Source: Flavihumibacter rivuli
GTDB taxonomy: Bacteria; Bacteroidota; Bacteroidia; Chitinophagales; Chitinophagaceae
Assembly: GCF_018595685.2 (NCBI RefSeq)
Contig: NZ_CP092334.1
Span: 2,756,001 to 2,820,000 of the forward strand
Direction of reading: 5' to 3'
Length of the DNA: 64,000 bases
Shown here: positions 1 through 8,042 of the stretch, piece after piece
Numbering within the stretch: position 1 is the first letter of the stretch
Layout of the letters: every line of letters begins with the position of its first letter
Position numbers and translations under genes: made by a program
The notes under the pieces: generated by a model
What the model saw: the letters and a program-made list of their open reading frames with translations, nothing else
What the model was told of the DNA's origin: nothing
The model's database searches: none

Positions 1-776
1 GGCGTGCGGATACCTGCTGCATAACGCTGCATATTGTAATTGCCCACACTCACTTCGGCAAAGCCATTGGTGGTATTACCCGGTTGCTTCGTGATGATGT
101 TAATAACGCCACCCATGGCGTTCCTTCCATACAGGGTTCCCTGTGGACCGCGCAAGACTTCAATGCGATCAATATCCGCAAGCTGGGGAATATAGGTATC
201 CAGGCTGAACTGGTTCACCCCATCCACATATACTGCAACGGCCGGGTCATAGGAGGTGGTTGTAATGCCACGGATCGACACCACATTGCGTTCATCACCC
301 GAGTTATTGGCATAAAAGTTGGGAACGATTGCCGTGAGCTCCTTTGTATTCCATAATCTATATGCCTGTACCTCCTTCCCGTTCAGGGCCGTGATGCTTC
401 CTGGTGTACGGTTTAATACTTCCTCCCTTTTCTGGGCGGTCACCACCACCCCGTCCAGTTGCACCGACTGGTCATTCAGCACTATGGAAACATCACCCGC
501 CTGGCCTGCAGCAAGGATATGGGTCTGTGCTGCATACCCAATCCTGGTCAACTCAAGGGTGTACTCACCCGCAGCTATACCCGAAAAACTGAAACTGCCA
601 TTCGCGTCCGTTACTACCCAACGGTTACTGTTCAACAGGTGGACGATTACGTTCGCTACGCCTTTCCCGTCCTTATCTTTTACCACTCCACGGATCACAT
701 CACTTTGCTGGCCAATGACCATCGAACCCAACGCCAGCATCAAACCAATAAAAAATAACCTTAACCCGATTCTCAT
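1..776 (-). CDS. TonB-dependent receptor, N-terminal part (cut by window edge)
   Basis: About 258 residues are visible; the gene runs off the left edge. The order is a signal peptide ending near LGSMVIGQ, a carboxypeptidase-regulatory-like beta-sandwich (residues 28-110, starting VIRGVVKDKDGKGVANV), then a TonB plug domain (about 115 onward) with VSIRGI, YVDGV and the IEVLRGPQGTLYGRNAMGG signature. YVDGV and LRGPQGTLYG are typical of siderophore/cobalamin-type receptors rather than long SusC proteins, although the N-terminal carboxypeptidase-like domain is a Bacteroidota habit. The role is energy-dependent uptake of a ligand across the outer membrane; the ligand cannot be read. ATG is at 776-774, only 24 nt after the stop of the ThuA-domain gene on the same strand, so the two are probably co-transcribed. 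Confidence 0.9.
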   Translation of the reverse strand, partial: MRIGLRLFFIGLMLALGSMVIGQQSDVIRGVVKDKDGKGVANVIVHLLNSNRWVVTDANGSFSFSGIAAGEYTLELTRIGYAAQTHILAAGQAGDVSIVLNDQSVQLDGVVVTAQKREEVLNRTPGSITALNGKEVQAYRLWNTKELTAIVPNFYANNSGDERNVVSIRGITTTSYDPAVAVYVDGVNQFSLDTYIPQLADIDRIEVLRGPQGTLYGRNAMGGVINIITKQPGNTTNGFAEVSVGNYNMQRYAAGIRT

Positions 777-800
777 GTTTATTCCTTGTTTTTATTCCAT

Positions 801-3800
801 TCATTTAGCTATCAATTGCAAGCCCTGGATAGCCACTATTGCCGGTTCATTGGGATCCAGCGCCTTGCTCACGATATATAAGTTGTGCAATTTACCATCT
901 GTCACCGGACTGATCATGAAGTTGATGGCCGTGCCTCCAAATCCTGTCTTACCTGCAGGCGGCAAACCACTGTTCAAGGTAGCTTCTCCCACTTTGGTAC
1001 CGGTGGGTGAGTCCAATCGCATTTCAAAAACAAATGGTTTGGCTGGTGGTTCACGATAGGCAATGATCATCATCGCTGCATTCACACTGGTCAGGTCAAT
1101 GCCATCAATACTGAAATAGCCTTCCGCCTTGGGCACGATCATGAGGTCCATTCCGTTGTAGTTGAACTTCGAGTATTCCTTCATGGTAGTAACTGCACCC
1201 AGGGCGATCTTCGCACTCTTCAGGGTAACAGATGTTCCGCCGGTCAATGGCTTGATATTGTTTCCGCCCTTATCGGTATAACTGGCAGAGAGGATCAATA
1301 CCCCATTGTCAGTAGGTTTCTTCTCGAGGGTTGACTTTACTGTTCCACTTGCCGGCAGTGAGGCCTGCTTGTTGGCATCGGCCGCAAGCGACTGGATCCA
1401 GGCTACGATCTGGCGGGCATCAGATTCCTTCAGGTCGGGGTGGGCCGACATCGCCGTTTCACCCCAAACACCAGAACCCCCTTTCCTGATCTTGTTCACC
1501 AGGTAGGTCACCGCATCTGCTCGACCCTTATAGCGTTTGGAAACATCGAAATAGGAAGGACCGATGGATTTCTCATTCTCCTTATGACAGGCCTTACAAT
1601 CGAGCGATTGTACCAGGCTCTTGCCAACCGTGATCTCCGACATTTGGAGGTGACCCATATTGGCTCCTGCCTTGTCGGGGCTTTCGAGGTAATCGGCTGA
1701 CACATGCAGGCCTGACAGGTCAGTGGCTGCGGTGGGATCATTCTTATCATTCACCTTCACTTCATAGGAAACGGTCTTGCCGGGGAAATAGAAGCTCTGG
1801 TTACCCTTGATCTGGATACTCACCTCCGGTGCATCATTTCCTGCATACACATCAACGGGCTTGCTCTTCACTGCAGCTATCTGGTCGTCTACCACTTCCA
1901 CATTGATCGCATAATCCCCGATCTTATTATATGTATACTCCAATACAGGCGCTGTCGTTTCCTTCTTCTCGCCATTACCCAGGTCCCAGATATAGGTCAG
2001 CTTACCACGCTCGGGGTCCCTGGCTTCCACTGTTGCCTTTACCTTGAAGGGAAGGGCGCCGGAAAGCTTCTCTACCTTGATATCACCGACCTTGGGTGAA
2101 AGGTTACCGGCATTGTAATCGATCCTGGACAGGCCCGCATCGGGGTTCTTACTGAACCAACCGCTGCCGTATTCCAGCAGGTACAACCGGCCATCGGGTC
2201 CGACTTCCATATCGATCAATGAATTGAATTTGGTATTGGGCATGAAGGGTTCCATCTTGTCAAAATCGCCATTCTCCTGCATGGTCACCAGCTTCACCCA
2301 ACCCCTGATCCAGTCATAGATGATGAGCTTGCCATTGAAATAATCAGGCATCCTTGTTTCCTTGGGGAACATATCGGTATAGTACACTGGACCGGCCATG
2401 GCATTGCGTCCGCCTGTTCCCACCTGCGGGAAATCAGGGGATGCACCATAGGGATACCAGATAAATGCGGGTTGCGCAGGTGGTAGTTCCTTTATACCGG
2501 TATTGTTCCTGGAATCATTGATCGGCCTGGCCGGATCGAATGCAGGACCGGATTTTCCTGTCGCATAGTCATAACTGTTATAGGGATAATTATTACCGAC
2601 AAACAATGGCCAACCAAAGAAGCCTGCCTTTCTTGCCTGGTTCACTTCATCATAACCGCGGGGGCCCCTTGATCCAATACTGTCATTGCCGGCATCGGGA
2701 CCTACTTCACCCCAATAGAGGTAGCCCGTCTTCTGGTCAATGGAAATGCGGTAAGGATTACGGTTACCCTGCACGTAGATCTCGGGCCTTGTTCCTGCTG
2801 TGCCCCTGGGATAGAGGTTACCTTCAGGGATCTCGTAGCTGCCATCATCCTTCACCCTGATCCTGAGGATCTTCCCCCGCAGGTCATTGGCATTACCGGA
2901 AGTACGGCGGGCATCATACTGCTCATGGCCCGGACGGTCATCCAATGGTGCAAAACCATGGTTCACATAGGGCTGTTTGGGTTCATCGAAGGGCGTTGAA
3001 TTATCACCGGTAGAGAGGTAGAGCAATCCGTCCTTGTCAAAGGCAATGGATCCACCGGTATGGCAACAGATCTCGCGCTGCGAATACAATTCCAGGATGG
3101 TCTTTTCCTCCACCAGGCTATCCTTCACCAGCTTAAAGCGGGAAAGCCTGTTGACAGAAGTATCTATCGGGCTATAGTAAACGAAAACAAACCTGTTTTG
3201 CTCAAAGTTGGGATCGGCCTTGATGCCCAATACCCCTTCCTCAGCATTCACCCCGTGGGTATTGGTCTTCCAATAGACATTCAGCATTTTGGCCAGCTTA
3301 ACAGTAGAATCGCCCTGCTTCTTCAACAGGATCTCACCCCTGCGCTGCGCTACCAGGATATCGAGGTTGGGCAAAACGGTCATTTCAGTGGGTTCAAAAA
3401 ACTCACCTGTTACCAGCATGGTCTTGGTAAATCGCTCTTCCACCGGCACATTCAGCGTACGGGCCTTGGAATAATCCAGCTTCTTGTTCTTGCCGATGGC
3501 ATACCGGATACCTCCCAGCAGATGTTTTACAAATGGCTCTTCGGTAAAGGTTTCCTTGGTATGGCCCAGGTTGGTATAGAAGGCACGACCACCATCATAT
3601 TCATGGTACCAGGAAATGGGATGGTTGTCACCGTTCTTACCGCCATTATAGGTCTTCTCATCCACGGTCACCAATACCTTCAGGTCCTTGGAGATCTTCT
3701 TGAAGCTGTAGAACTCATCGGTCCTGGTCCAGGTTTCCTGGAGATGTTTGGTAGAAATATGCTCGCGGTCAACCACATGCAGGGTTCCCTGTTGCACATT

Positions 3801-4244
3801 CGGGAAGGTATCGTTGATGCCGGGATGGTCAAGGAAATAAGCTCCCGCCAGCCTGCCATACCAGCCCCATTCATATTCGGTATCCGCGGCGGCATGGATG
3901 CCCACATAGCCCCCGCCAGCCTGGATGTATCGTTCAAATGCCGCTTCCTGGTAGTTGTTCAGCACATCACCCGTGGTGCTGAGGAAGATCACAGCCGAAT
4001 AATTCTTCAGGCTATCATCCGTGAAATACTCACTATTGGTAGTGGTATCCACCTCAAAGCCGTTCTCTTTACCGAGCTTGTTGATGGCCACAATACCATC
4101 ATCAATGGATTGGTGATGGAAACCTGCAGTTTTGCTGAAGACCAGGAGCCTGGGCTTTCCAGGGCGACTGGAACAGGATGGCATGCTAAGCGTCAGGGCG
4201 CCGGCCATAATAATCAAGGCGATGGCTGCTAAGGATCTGAACAT
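801..4244 (-). CDS. Secreted multidomain ThuA / sugar dehydrogenase-like / PKD / cytochrome c protein
   Basis: 1147 residues. The N-terminus is hydrophobic and ends in MPSC, a loose lipobox, so this is probably a lipoprotein. Domains by eye: ThuA-like (about 30-255, LLVFSKTAGFHH, GGGYVGIHAAAD); six-bladed propeller of the glucose/sorbosone dehydrogenase family (about 275-700, GLLYLSTGDN, RGKILRI, GNRNPYRIS); PKD (about 705-795); class I cytochrome c with haem motif CKACH at 883-887 and a downstream Met (TAMSAHPDL); C-terminal CBM6-like jelly roll (about 975-1147). The family is common in Bacteroidota and usually annotated ThuA or PQQ-dependent sugar dehydrogenase; the true substrate is not established. 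The haem domain suggests electrons from sugar oxidation pass to a periplasmic or surface acceptor (inference). Probably co-transcribed with the downstream TonB receptor. Confidence 0.88.
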   Translation of the reverse strand: MFRSLAAIALIIMAGALTLSMPSCSSRPGKPRLLVFSKTAGFHHQSIDDGIVAINKLGKENGFEVDTTTNSEYFTDDSLKNYSAVIFLSTTGDVLNNYQEAAFERYIQAGGGYVGIHAAADTEYEWGWYGRLAGAYFLDHPGINDTFPNVQQGTLHVVDREHISTKHLQETWTRTDEFYSFKKISKDLKVLVTVDEKTYNGGKNGDNHPISWYHEYDGGRAFYTNLGHTKETFTEEPFVKHLLGGIRYAIGKNKKLDYSKARTLNVPVEERFTKTMLVTGEFFEPTEMTVLPNLDILVAQRRGEILLKKQGDSTVKLAKMLNVYWKTNTHGVNAEEGVLGIKADPNFEQNRFVFVYYSPIDTSVNRLSRFKLVKDSLVEEKTILELYSQREICCHTGGSIAFDKDGLLYLSTGDNSTPFDEPKQPYVNHGFAPLDDRPGHEQYDARRTSGNANDLRGKILRIRVKDDGSYEIPEGNLYPRGTAGTRPEIYVQGNRNPYRISIDQKTGYLYWGEVGPDAGNDSIGSRGPRGYDEVNQARKAGFFGWPLFVGNNYPYNSYDYATGKSGPAFDPARPINDSRNNTGIKELPPAQPAFIWYPYGASPDFPQVGTGGRNAMAGPVYYTDMFPKETRMPDYFNGKLIIYDWIRGWVKLVTMQENGDFDKMEPFMPNTKFNSLIDMEVGPDGRLYLLEYGSGWFSKNPDAGLSRIDYNAGNLSPKVGDIKVEKLSGALPFKVKATVEARDPERGKLTYIWDLGNGEKKETTAPVLEYTYNKIGDYAINVEVVDDQIAAVKSKPVDVYAGNDAPEVSIQIKGNQSFYFPGKTVSYEVKVNDKNDPTAATDLSGLHVSADYLESPDKAGANMGHLQMSEITVGKSLVQSLDCKACHKENEKSIGPSYFDVSKRYKGRADAVTYLVNKIRKGGSGVWGETAMSAHPDLKESDARQIVAWIQSLAADANKQASLPASGTVKSTLEKKPTDNGVLILSASYTDKGGNNIKPLTGGTSVTLKSAKIALGAVTTMKEYSKFNYNGMDLMIVPKAEGYFSIDGIDLTSVNAAMMIIAYREPPAKPFVFEMRLDSPTGTKVGEATLNSGLPPAGKTGFGGTAINFMISPVTDGKLHNLYIVSKALDPNEPAIVAIQGLQLIAK

Positions 4245-4312
4245 TGCGTTTCTATTTTTGAAGTCTGGTTATGCTGACTCGAACATGGGCTGGCTGCGCC
4301 CAGGCAGATTGC

Positions 4313-4343
4313 CAAATATAACCTTTCCATTTCATATAGTCAA
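4313..4343 (-). promoter_or_regulatory. Bacteroidota promoter for ThuA gene and receptor
   Basis: On the minus strand, TTG at 4343-4341, a 20-nt spacer and TATATTTG at 4320-4313 match the Bacteroidota -33/-7 consensus TTG-N19-21-TAnnTTTG. It gives a leader of roughly 60-65 nt for the gene starting at 4244. Confidence 0.65.
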
Positions 4344-4489
4344 TCTGACACAATGAAACCACCCATTCGTTCAGGCAATCGCCGTTTGAAATTACCGATT
4401 GGCAGGATTCAGGGTGCTCAATATTTACGCATTACTGATACAATCTTATTGGGAATACCCGGCATCCCGCAGAAACAGTATATTGGGAT

Positions 4490-5281
4490 ATGTTTGGATT
4501 GGTATTCTTTGCAGTGGTCATTATTGCTGTCTTCCACTGGCGCAGCCAGAAGGAACAGCAACAAAGGGATACGCCCATCCCGGAAAACCTGGAAGGCATC
4601 CTCGAAGGGGAGGTGACCTATTACCGTTCCCTTAGCACAGCTGAACAGGAACGCTTCAGGGCATCTGTCATCAGTTTCCTCCGCCATACCCGTATAGAAG
4701 GGGTGGGAACCGAGATCGATACTACCGACAGGGTGTTGGTGGCAGCCAGTGCCGTGATCCCTATTTTCGGCTTTCCTGACTGGGAATACCGCAACCTTAC
4801 CGATGTGATCATTTACGATGACCACTTCAATGAATCCTTCCAGGCCGAAGGCAGGGACAGGCAATTCATGGGAATGGTGGGAAGTGGTTACCTCAACGGG
4901 AAGATGCTGTTGAGCAAACCAGCCCTGCGGGAAGGTTTTAGTAACAAGACCGACAAGCACAATACGGCCATCCATGAGTTTGTGCACCTGCTGGATAAAG
5001 CGGACGGTGCGGTTGACGGAATACCGGAAGCATTACTTGCCAAACAATACAGCATCCCATGGCTGGACCTGGTACACAGGAAGATCAATGATATCCTGGC
5101 CGACCGTTCAGATATCGATCCCTATGGAGCCACCAATAAGGCGGAATTCTTTGCCGTGGCCGCTGAATACTTTTTCGAACGACCCGACCTGCTCAGGACC
5201 AAGCATCCCAAACTCTTTGACATGATGGAGATGATCTTCAGGCAGGATCCGACCCGCCATTCCCCAAAATCACCACAGTAA
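4490..5281 (+). CDS. M90-family zinc metallopeptidase (MtfA-like)
   Basis: 263 residues. One N-terminal membrane segment (about residues 2-16, FGLVFFAVVIIAVF) is followed by a soluble domain. The zinc motif HEFVH is at 162-166 within AIHEFVHLLDK; the later NKAEFFAVAAEYFF supplies the expected Glu ligand (A-E-F-F). This is the pattern of MtfA, the M90 aminopeptidase/protease that in E. coli interacts with the glucose-PTS regulator Mlc. Bacteroidota lack that Mlc/PTS setting, so the role here is unknown. The ATG at 4490 puts the membrane segment at the very start. The 3' end overlaps the convergent lutC gene by 44 nt. The gene diverges from the ThuA gene across 245 bp. Confidence 0.88.
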   Translation: MFGLVFFAVVIIAVFHWRSQKEQQQRDTPIPENLEGILEGEVTYYRSLSTAEQERFRASVISFLRHTRIEGVGTEIDTTDRVLVAASAVIPIFGFPDWEYRNLTDVIIYDDHFNESFQAEGRDRQFMGMVGSGYLNGKMLLSKPALREGFSNKTDKHNTAIHEFVHLLDKADGAVDGIPEALLAKQYSIPWLDLVHRKINDILADRSDIDPYGATNKAEFFAVAAEYFFERPDLLRTKHPKLFDMMEMIFRQDPTRHSPKSPQ

Positions 5282-5843
5282 GGGATTTCGGTCCATGGGC
5301 GCCAATGACAAGGGATTGTTCAATATCCGCCGTCTTTGAAGGACCGGCAATAAAAACGCCAAATCCTTCAAGATCTCCTGTGATCCTTTCATAGGCTTCA
5401 TGCATATTGGCAACAATCTCTCTTTCGTTCACCACCAATACCAGTTGCTCACATATAAATGGCAGCACCCGGATCCCCATCTGCTTTTCGCTAAGCCAAA
5501 GGGCACCATTTTCTGCTACGGCAAAAGCAGCAGGCATTACAGCAGATTGAATGAGGGCTAAGTCAGTATTATCCAGCGGCATTAATGTTGGCGCATCAGG
5601 ATGATGATAGAGATTAACGATGGCCTGGCCTTCACAGTATTCATCGATGAACTGCTGGAAATCATGCTGGGAATCCAACCGGATAACACTGGCGCCTACT
5701 GTTTCAGCCAAAGCCCGAAACTGGCTCCACCAATTATTCCTGTCCGTCCGGCAAACCATGCTGCTATACTTGATATCATCAAGCGGAATGAAGGAAGGCT
5801 TACTGTTGCGCACCTTGTCCAGTATAATTGACCTGGCTTTCAT
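5238..5843 (-). CDS. lutC: L-lactate utilization protein LutC (LUD domain)
   Basis: I start it at the ATG 5843-5841, giving MKARSIILDKV and 201 residues, because it forms an ATGA overlap with the lutB stop (5842-5840); a longer reading to 5867 is possible but unlikely. The whole protein is one LUD (YkgG) domain, with the glycine-rich end typical of LutC (IAGPSKTADIEQSLVIGAHGP). In Bacillus LutABC oxidises L-lactate to pyruvate as a cytoplasmic iron-sulfur complex; LutC is the non-FeS subunit. It is the last gene of the leftward rha-lut operon. Its 3' end lies antisense to the end of the M90 peptidase gene. Confidence 0.92.
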   Translation of the reverse strand: MKARSIILDKVRNSKPSFIPLDDIKYSSMVCRTDRNNWWSQFRALAETVGASVIRLDSQHDFQQFIDEYCEGQAIVNLYHHPDAPTLMPLDNTDLALIQSAVMPAAFAVAENGALWLSEKQMGIRVLPFICEQLVLVVNEREIVANMHEAYERITGDLEGFGVFIAGPSKTADIEQSLVIGAHGPKSLTVVILGNGGSDPA

Positions 5844-7210
5844 AACTGACCATTTTTTACATACCATTCCCTGAAGCTTTCCTTTGGCGCTTCAGGCATT
5901 TCCCTTTGCTTGTACCATGGGTTGATGGATTTCCGGTTGATCATTGCCGGCCAATTTCGCAACACCCATCTTGCCATTCTTCCTGTTATCCTATACACAA
6001 ACGGGCTAGAAAGGACAGTGGCCGTCACGCGCATCGAAAGTCTTTTAAAAAGACCAAATTGTTTCTTATCAGCAATCACCTGCCGCCATTTCCACAGTTG
6101 TTCGTGGATATTGATCTTTACTGGACAGACATTGCTACAGGACCCGCATAAGGTCGATGCAAAAGGAAGGTCGGCATTTGCCTTCAGGTCAAGATTTGGA
6201 CTGAGAATGGAACCAATTGGTCCTGCAATGGCGGTATGGTAACTATGTCCCCCACTCCGCCGGTAAACCGGGCAGGTGTTAAAGCATGCCCCACAACGGA
6301 TGCATTTCAGGGAATTCCGGAAATCTTCCTGGCCCAATAACCTTGACCTTCCGTTATCAACCAACACGATATGTATTGCCCTTCCCCGGGCAGGTGTCCG
6401 GAAATGGCTTGTATAGGCTGTTATGGGCTGCCCGGTTGCACTCCTAGCCAACAATCTGGTAAACACCCCGAGGTGTTTCTGCGAAGGGATAAGCTTTTCA
6501 ATACCCATAGCAGCGATATGAACTTTCGCCAGATGTGCGCCCATATCAGCATTACCTTCATTGGTACATACCACAAACTCACCCGTATTAGCCACGGCAA
6601 AATTGACTCCTGTTATGGCCAATTCTGCTTCAATGAATCGCTCACGCAAATGGTCCCTGGCCGCAGATGTAAGGTAAACCGGGTCATGGTTACCCAACTC
6701 CGTACCCAGTTTTTGGTGAAAGGTTTTGCTTACCTCCTCCTTCTTCAGGTGGATGGCGGGTAAAACGATATGGCTGGGCGGTTCGTCCCTGAGTTGGACA
6801 ATCCTCTCCCCAAGGTCCGTATCAACCACCTCAATCCCGAGATCCTTCAGGTGATCATTCAAATGGCATTCTTCCGTGAGCATACTCTTACTCTTGACCA
6901 CCCGGGAAACACCGTTCTCCCGAATAATTCCAGCAATGATCGCATTATGCTCCGCGGCATCCCTGGCCCAATGAACCTTGATACCATTCGCTATGGCATT
7001 CCGTTCAAATTCTTCCAGGTAATAATCAAGATTGGACAAGGTATGCGCTTTGATATCAGATGCCCATTGCCTGAGCTGCTCCCATTCAGGAATGTTGTGG
7101 GCAGATCGGTCGCGTTTCTGTCTTATCCACCAGAGTGTTTCGTCATGCCAATCAGTCATTGACTCATCAGCATTGAAAACCTCGGCTAACTCAGCATGTT
7201 TCTTTTTCAT
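5840..7210 (-). CDS. lutB: L-lactate utilization iron-sulfur protein LutB
   Basis: I use ATG 7210-7208 (MKKKHAELAEV), which overlaps the lutA stop as TAATG; a TTG three codons upstream is also possible. 456 residues: an N-terminal LUD domain (about 60-285, with KSKSMLTEECHLN) and a C-terminal ferredoxin-like part with CIRCGACFNTCPV and CGSCSNVCPVKI, i.e. ligands for two 4Fe-4S clusters, then a Lut C-terminal helix rich in W and R. Role: electron-transfer/catalytic subunit of L-lactate oxidation to pyruvate. Length and domain order match Bacillus LutB/YvfW. The overlaps on both sides imply translational coupling of lutA-lutB-lutC. Confidence 0.95.
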   Translation of the reverse strand: MKKKHAELAEVFNADESMTDWHDETLWWIRQKRDRSAHNIPEWEQLRQWASDIKAHTLSNLDYYLEEFERNAIANGIKVHWARDAAEHNAIIAGIIRENGVSRVVKSKSMLTEECHLNDHLKDLGIEVVDTDLGERIVQLRDEPPSHIVLPAIHLKKEEVSKTFHQKLGTELGNHDPVYLTSAARDHLRERFIEAELAITGVNFAVANTGEFVVCTNEGNADMGAHLAKVHIAAMGIEKLIPSQKHLGVFTRLLARSATGQPITAYTSHFRTPARGRAIHIVLVDNGRSRLLGQEDFRNSLKCIRCGACFNTCPVYRRSGGHSYHTAIAGPIGSILSPNLDLKANADLPFASTLCGSCSNVCPVKINIHEQLWKWRQVIADKKQFGLFKRLSMRVTATVLSSPFVYRITGRMARWVLRNWPAMINRKSINPWYKQREMPEAPKESFREWYVKNGQL

Positions 7211-7944
7211 TATTGGCAATTCAAAATCTCAGCAATATGCATCACCCTGATCTTACTCCCCTGTCTTTTAAGCAATCCTTCCAAATGCATCAGACAACTG
7301 ACATCACATCCGGTAATTACATCCACCTCATTGGACTGATGCTCCCTGATCCGGTCCTTGCCCATCTTTACACTTACAGCTTCTTCAAAGACGCAGAAAG
7401 TGCCACCAAATCCACAACACTCATCCTGTCGTTCAGGCAACTGTACCTGGATACCATCAACCATGCCCAGCAACATGGCCGGCTTGGAAAATCCAGGCAT
7501 ATTCAACTCGGTCATGGAGCTCAAGCCCAGTCCCCGCTGGCCATGGCAGCTATTGTGGAACCCGACCTTATAAGGGAAATACGCTTCAAGCTTCTCTACT
7601 TTAAGGACATCGGTCAGGAATTCTGTCAACTCATAGATAGTTGACCTGATATGAGTACTTAATGAGGGAGATTTCCCGTCTGGTAAATGCTCCTTGATGT
7701 GTAACACACAACTTCCGGATGGCGCAACAACATAGTCCACACCGGCAAAATTGGCAACGAAATTCTTCTCACACCCTTTTGTCAGTTTACTGAAACCACT
7801 ATTTGCCAAAGGCTGACCACAACAAGTCTGTTCCAGCGGAACAACTACATCGCAGCCCAACTTTTGTAACAGCTGCAAAGTTGCAATGGCGACCTGCGGA
7901 TAGAACTGATCAATATAACAGGGAACAAACAATCCAACTTTCAT
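7210..7944 (-). CDS. lutA: L-lactate utilization protein LutA (CCG-domain oxidoreductase)
   Basis: I start at ATG 7944 (MKVGLFVPCYIDQFYP), the usual LutA N-terminus, giving 244 residues; the frame stays open to 8037 and another ATG is at 7953. Two cysteine-rich CCG domains are visible, with CCGQPLANSGF and SCHGQRGLG in the first half and second half respectively and CCGFGGTFCVF near the end. This fold (GlpC/HdrB-like) binds FeS clusters and passes electrons from lactate. Together with LutB and LutC it completes the lactate-to-pyruvate complex. It follows the GH78 gene by about 98 nt with no terminator visible, so it probably belongs to the same transcript. Confidence 0.93.
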   Translation of the reverse strand: MKVGLFVPCYIDQFYPQVAIATLQLLQKLGCDVVVPLEQTCCGQPLANSGFSKLTKGCEKNFVANFAGVDYVVAPSGSCVLHIKEHLPDGKSPSLSTHIRSTIYELTEFLTDVLKVEKLEAYFPYKVGFHNSCHGQRGLGLSSMTELNMPGFSKPAMLLGMVDGIQVQLPERQDECCGFGGTFCVFEEAVSVKMGKDRIREHQSNEVDVITGCDVSCLMHLEGLLKRQGSKIRVMHIAEILNCQ

Positions 7945-8042
7945 ACTAGGCATTCGCAAAAAATTTGGCGCATTTAATAGGACTCCCTGACAGTTGGAGC
8001 GGAACCAGAAGCCATGGTGGCTCAGGAACTGATACACCTGAA

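Noticed and set aside
3060..4232. 390-codon open frame antisense to the ThuA-domain gene
   Set aside because: Shadow of the sense gene; low-complexity Gly/His/Ile-rich translation without motifs.
7975..8000. Possible extra operator before lutA (CTCCCTGACAGTTGG)
   Set aside because: Copies are not in register at 10 bp and no -7 element follows; I keep lutABC in the rha operon.
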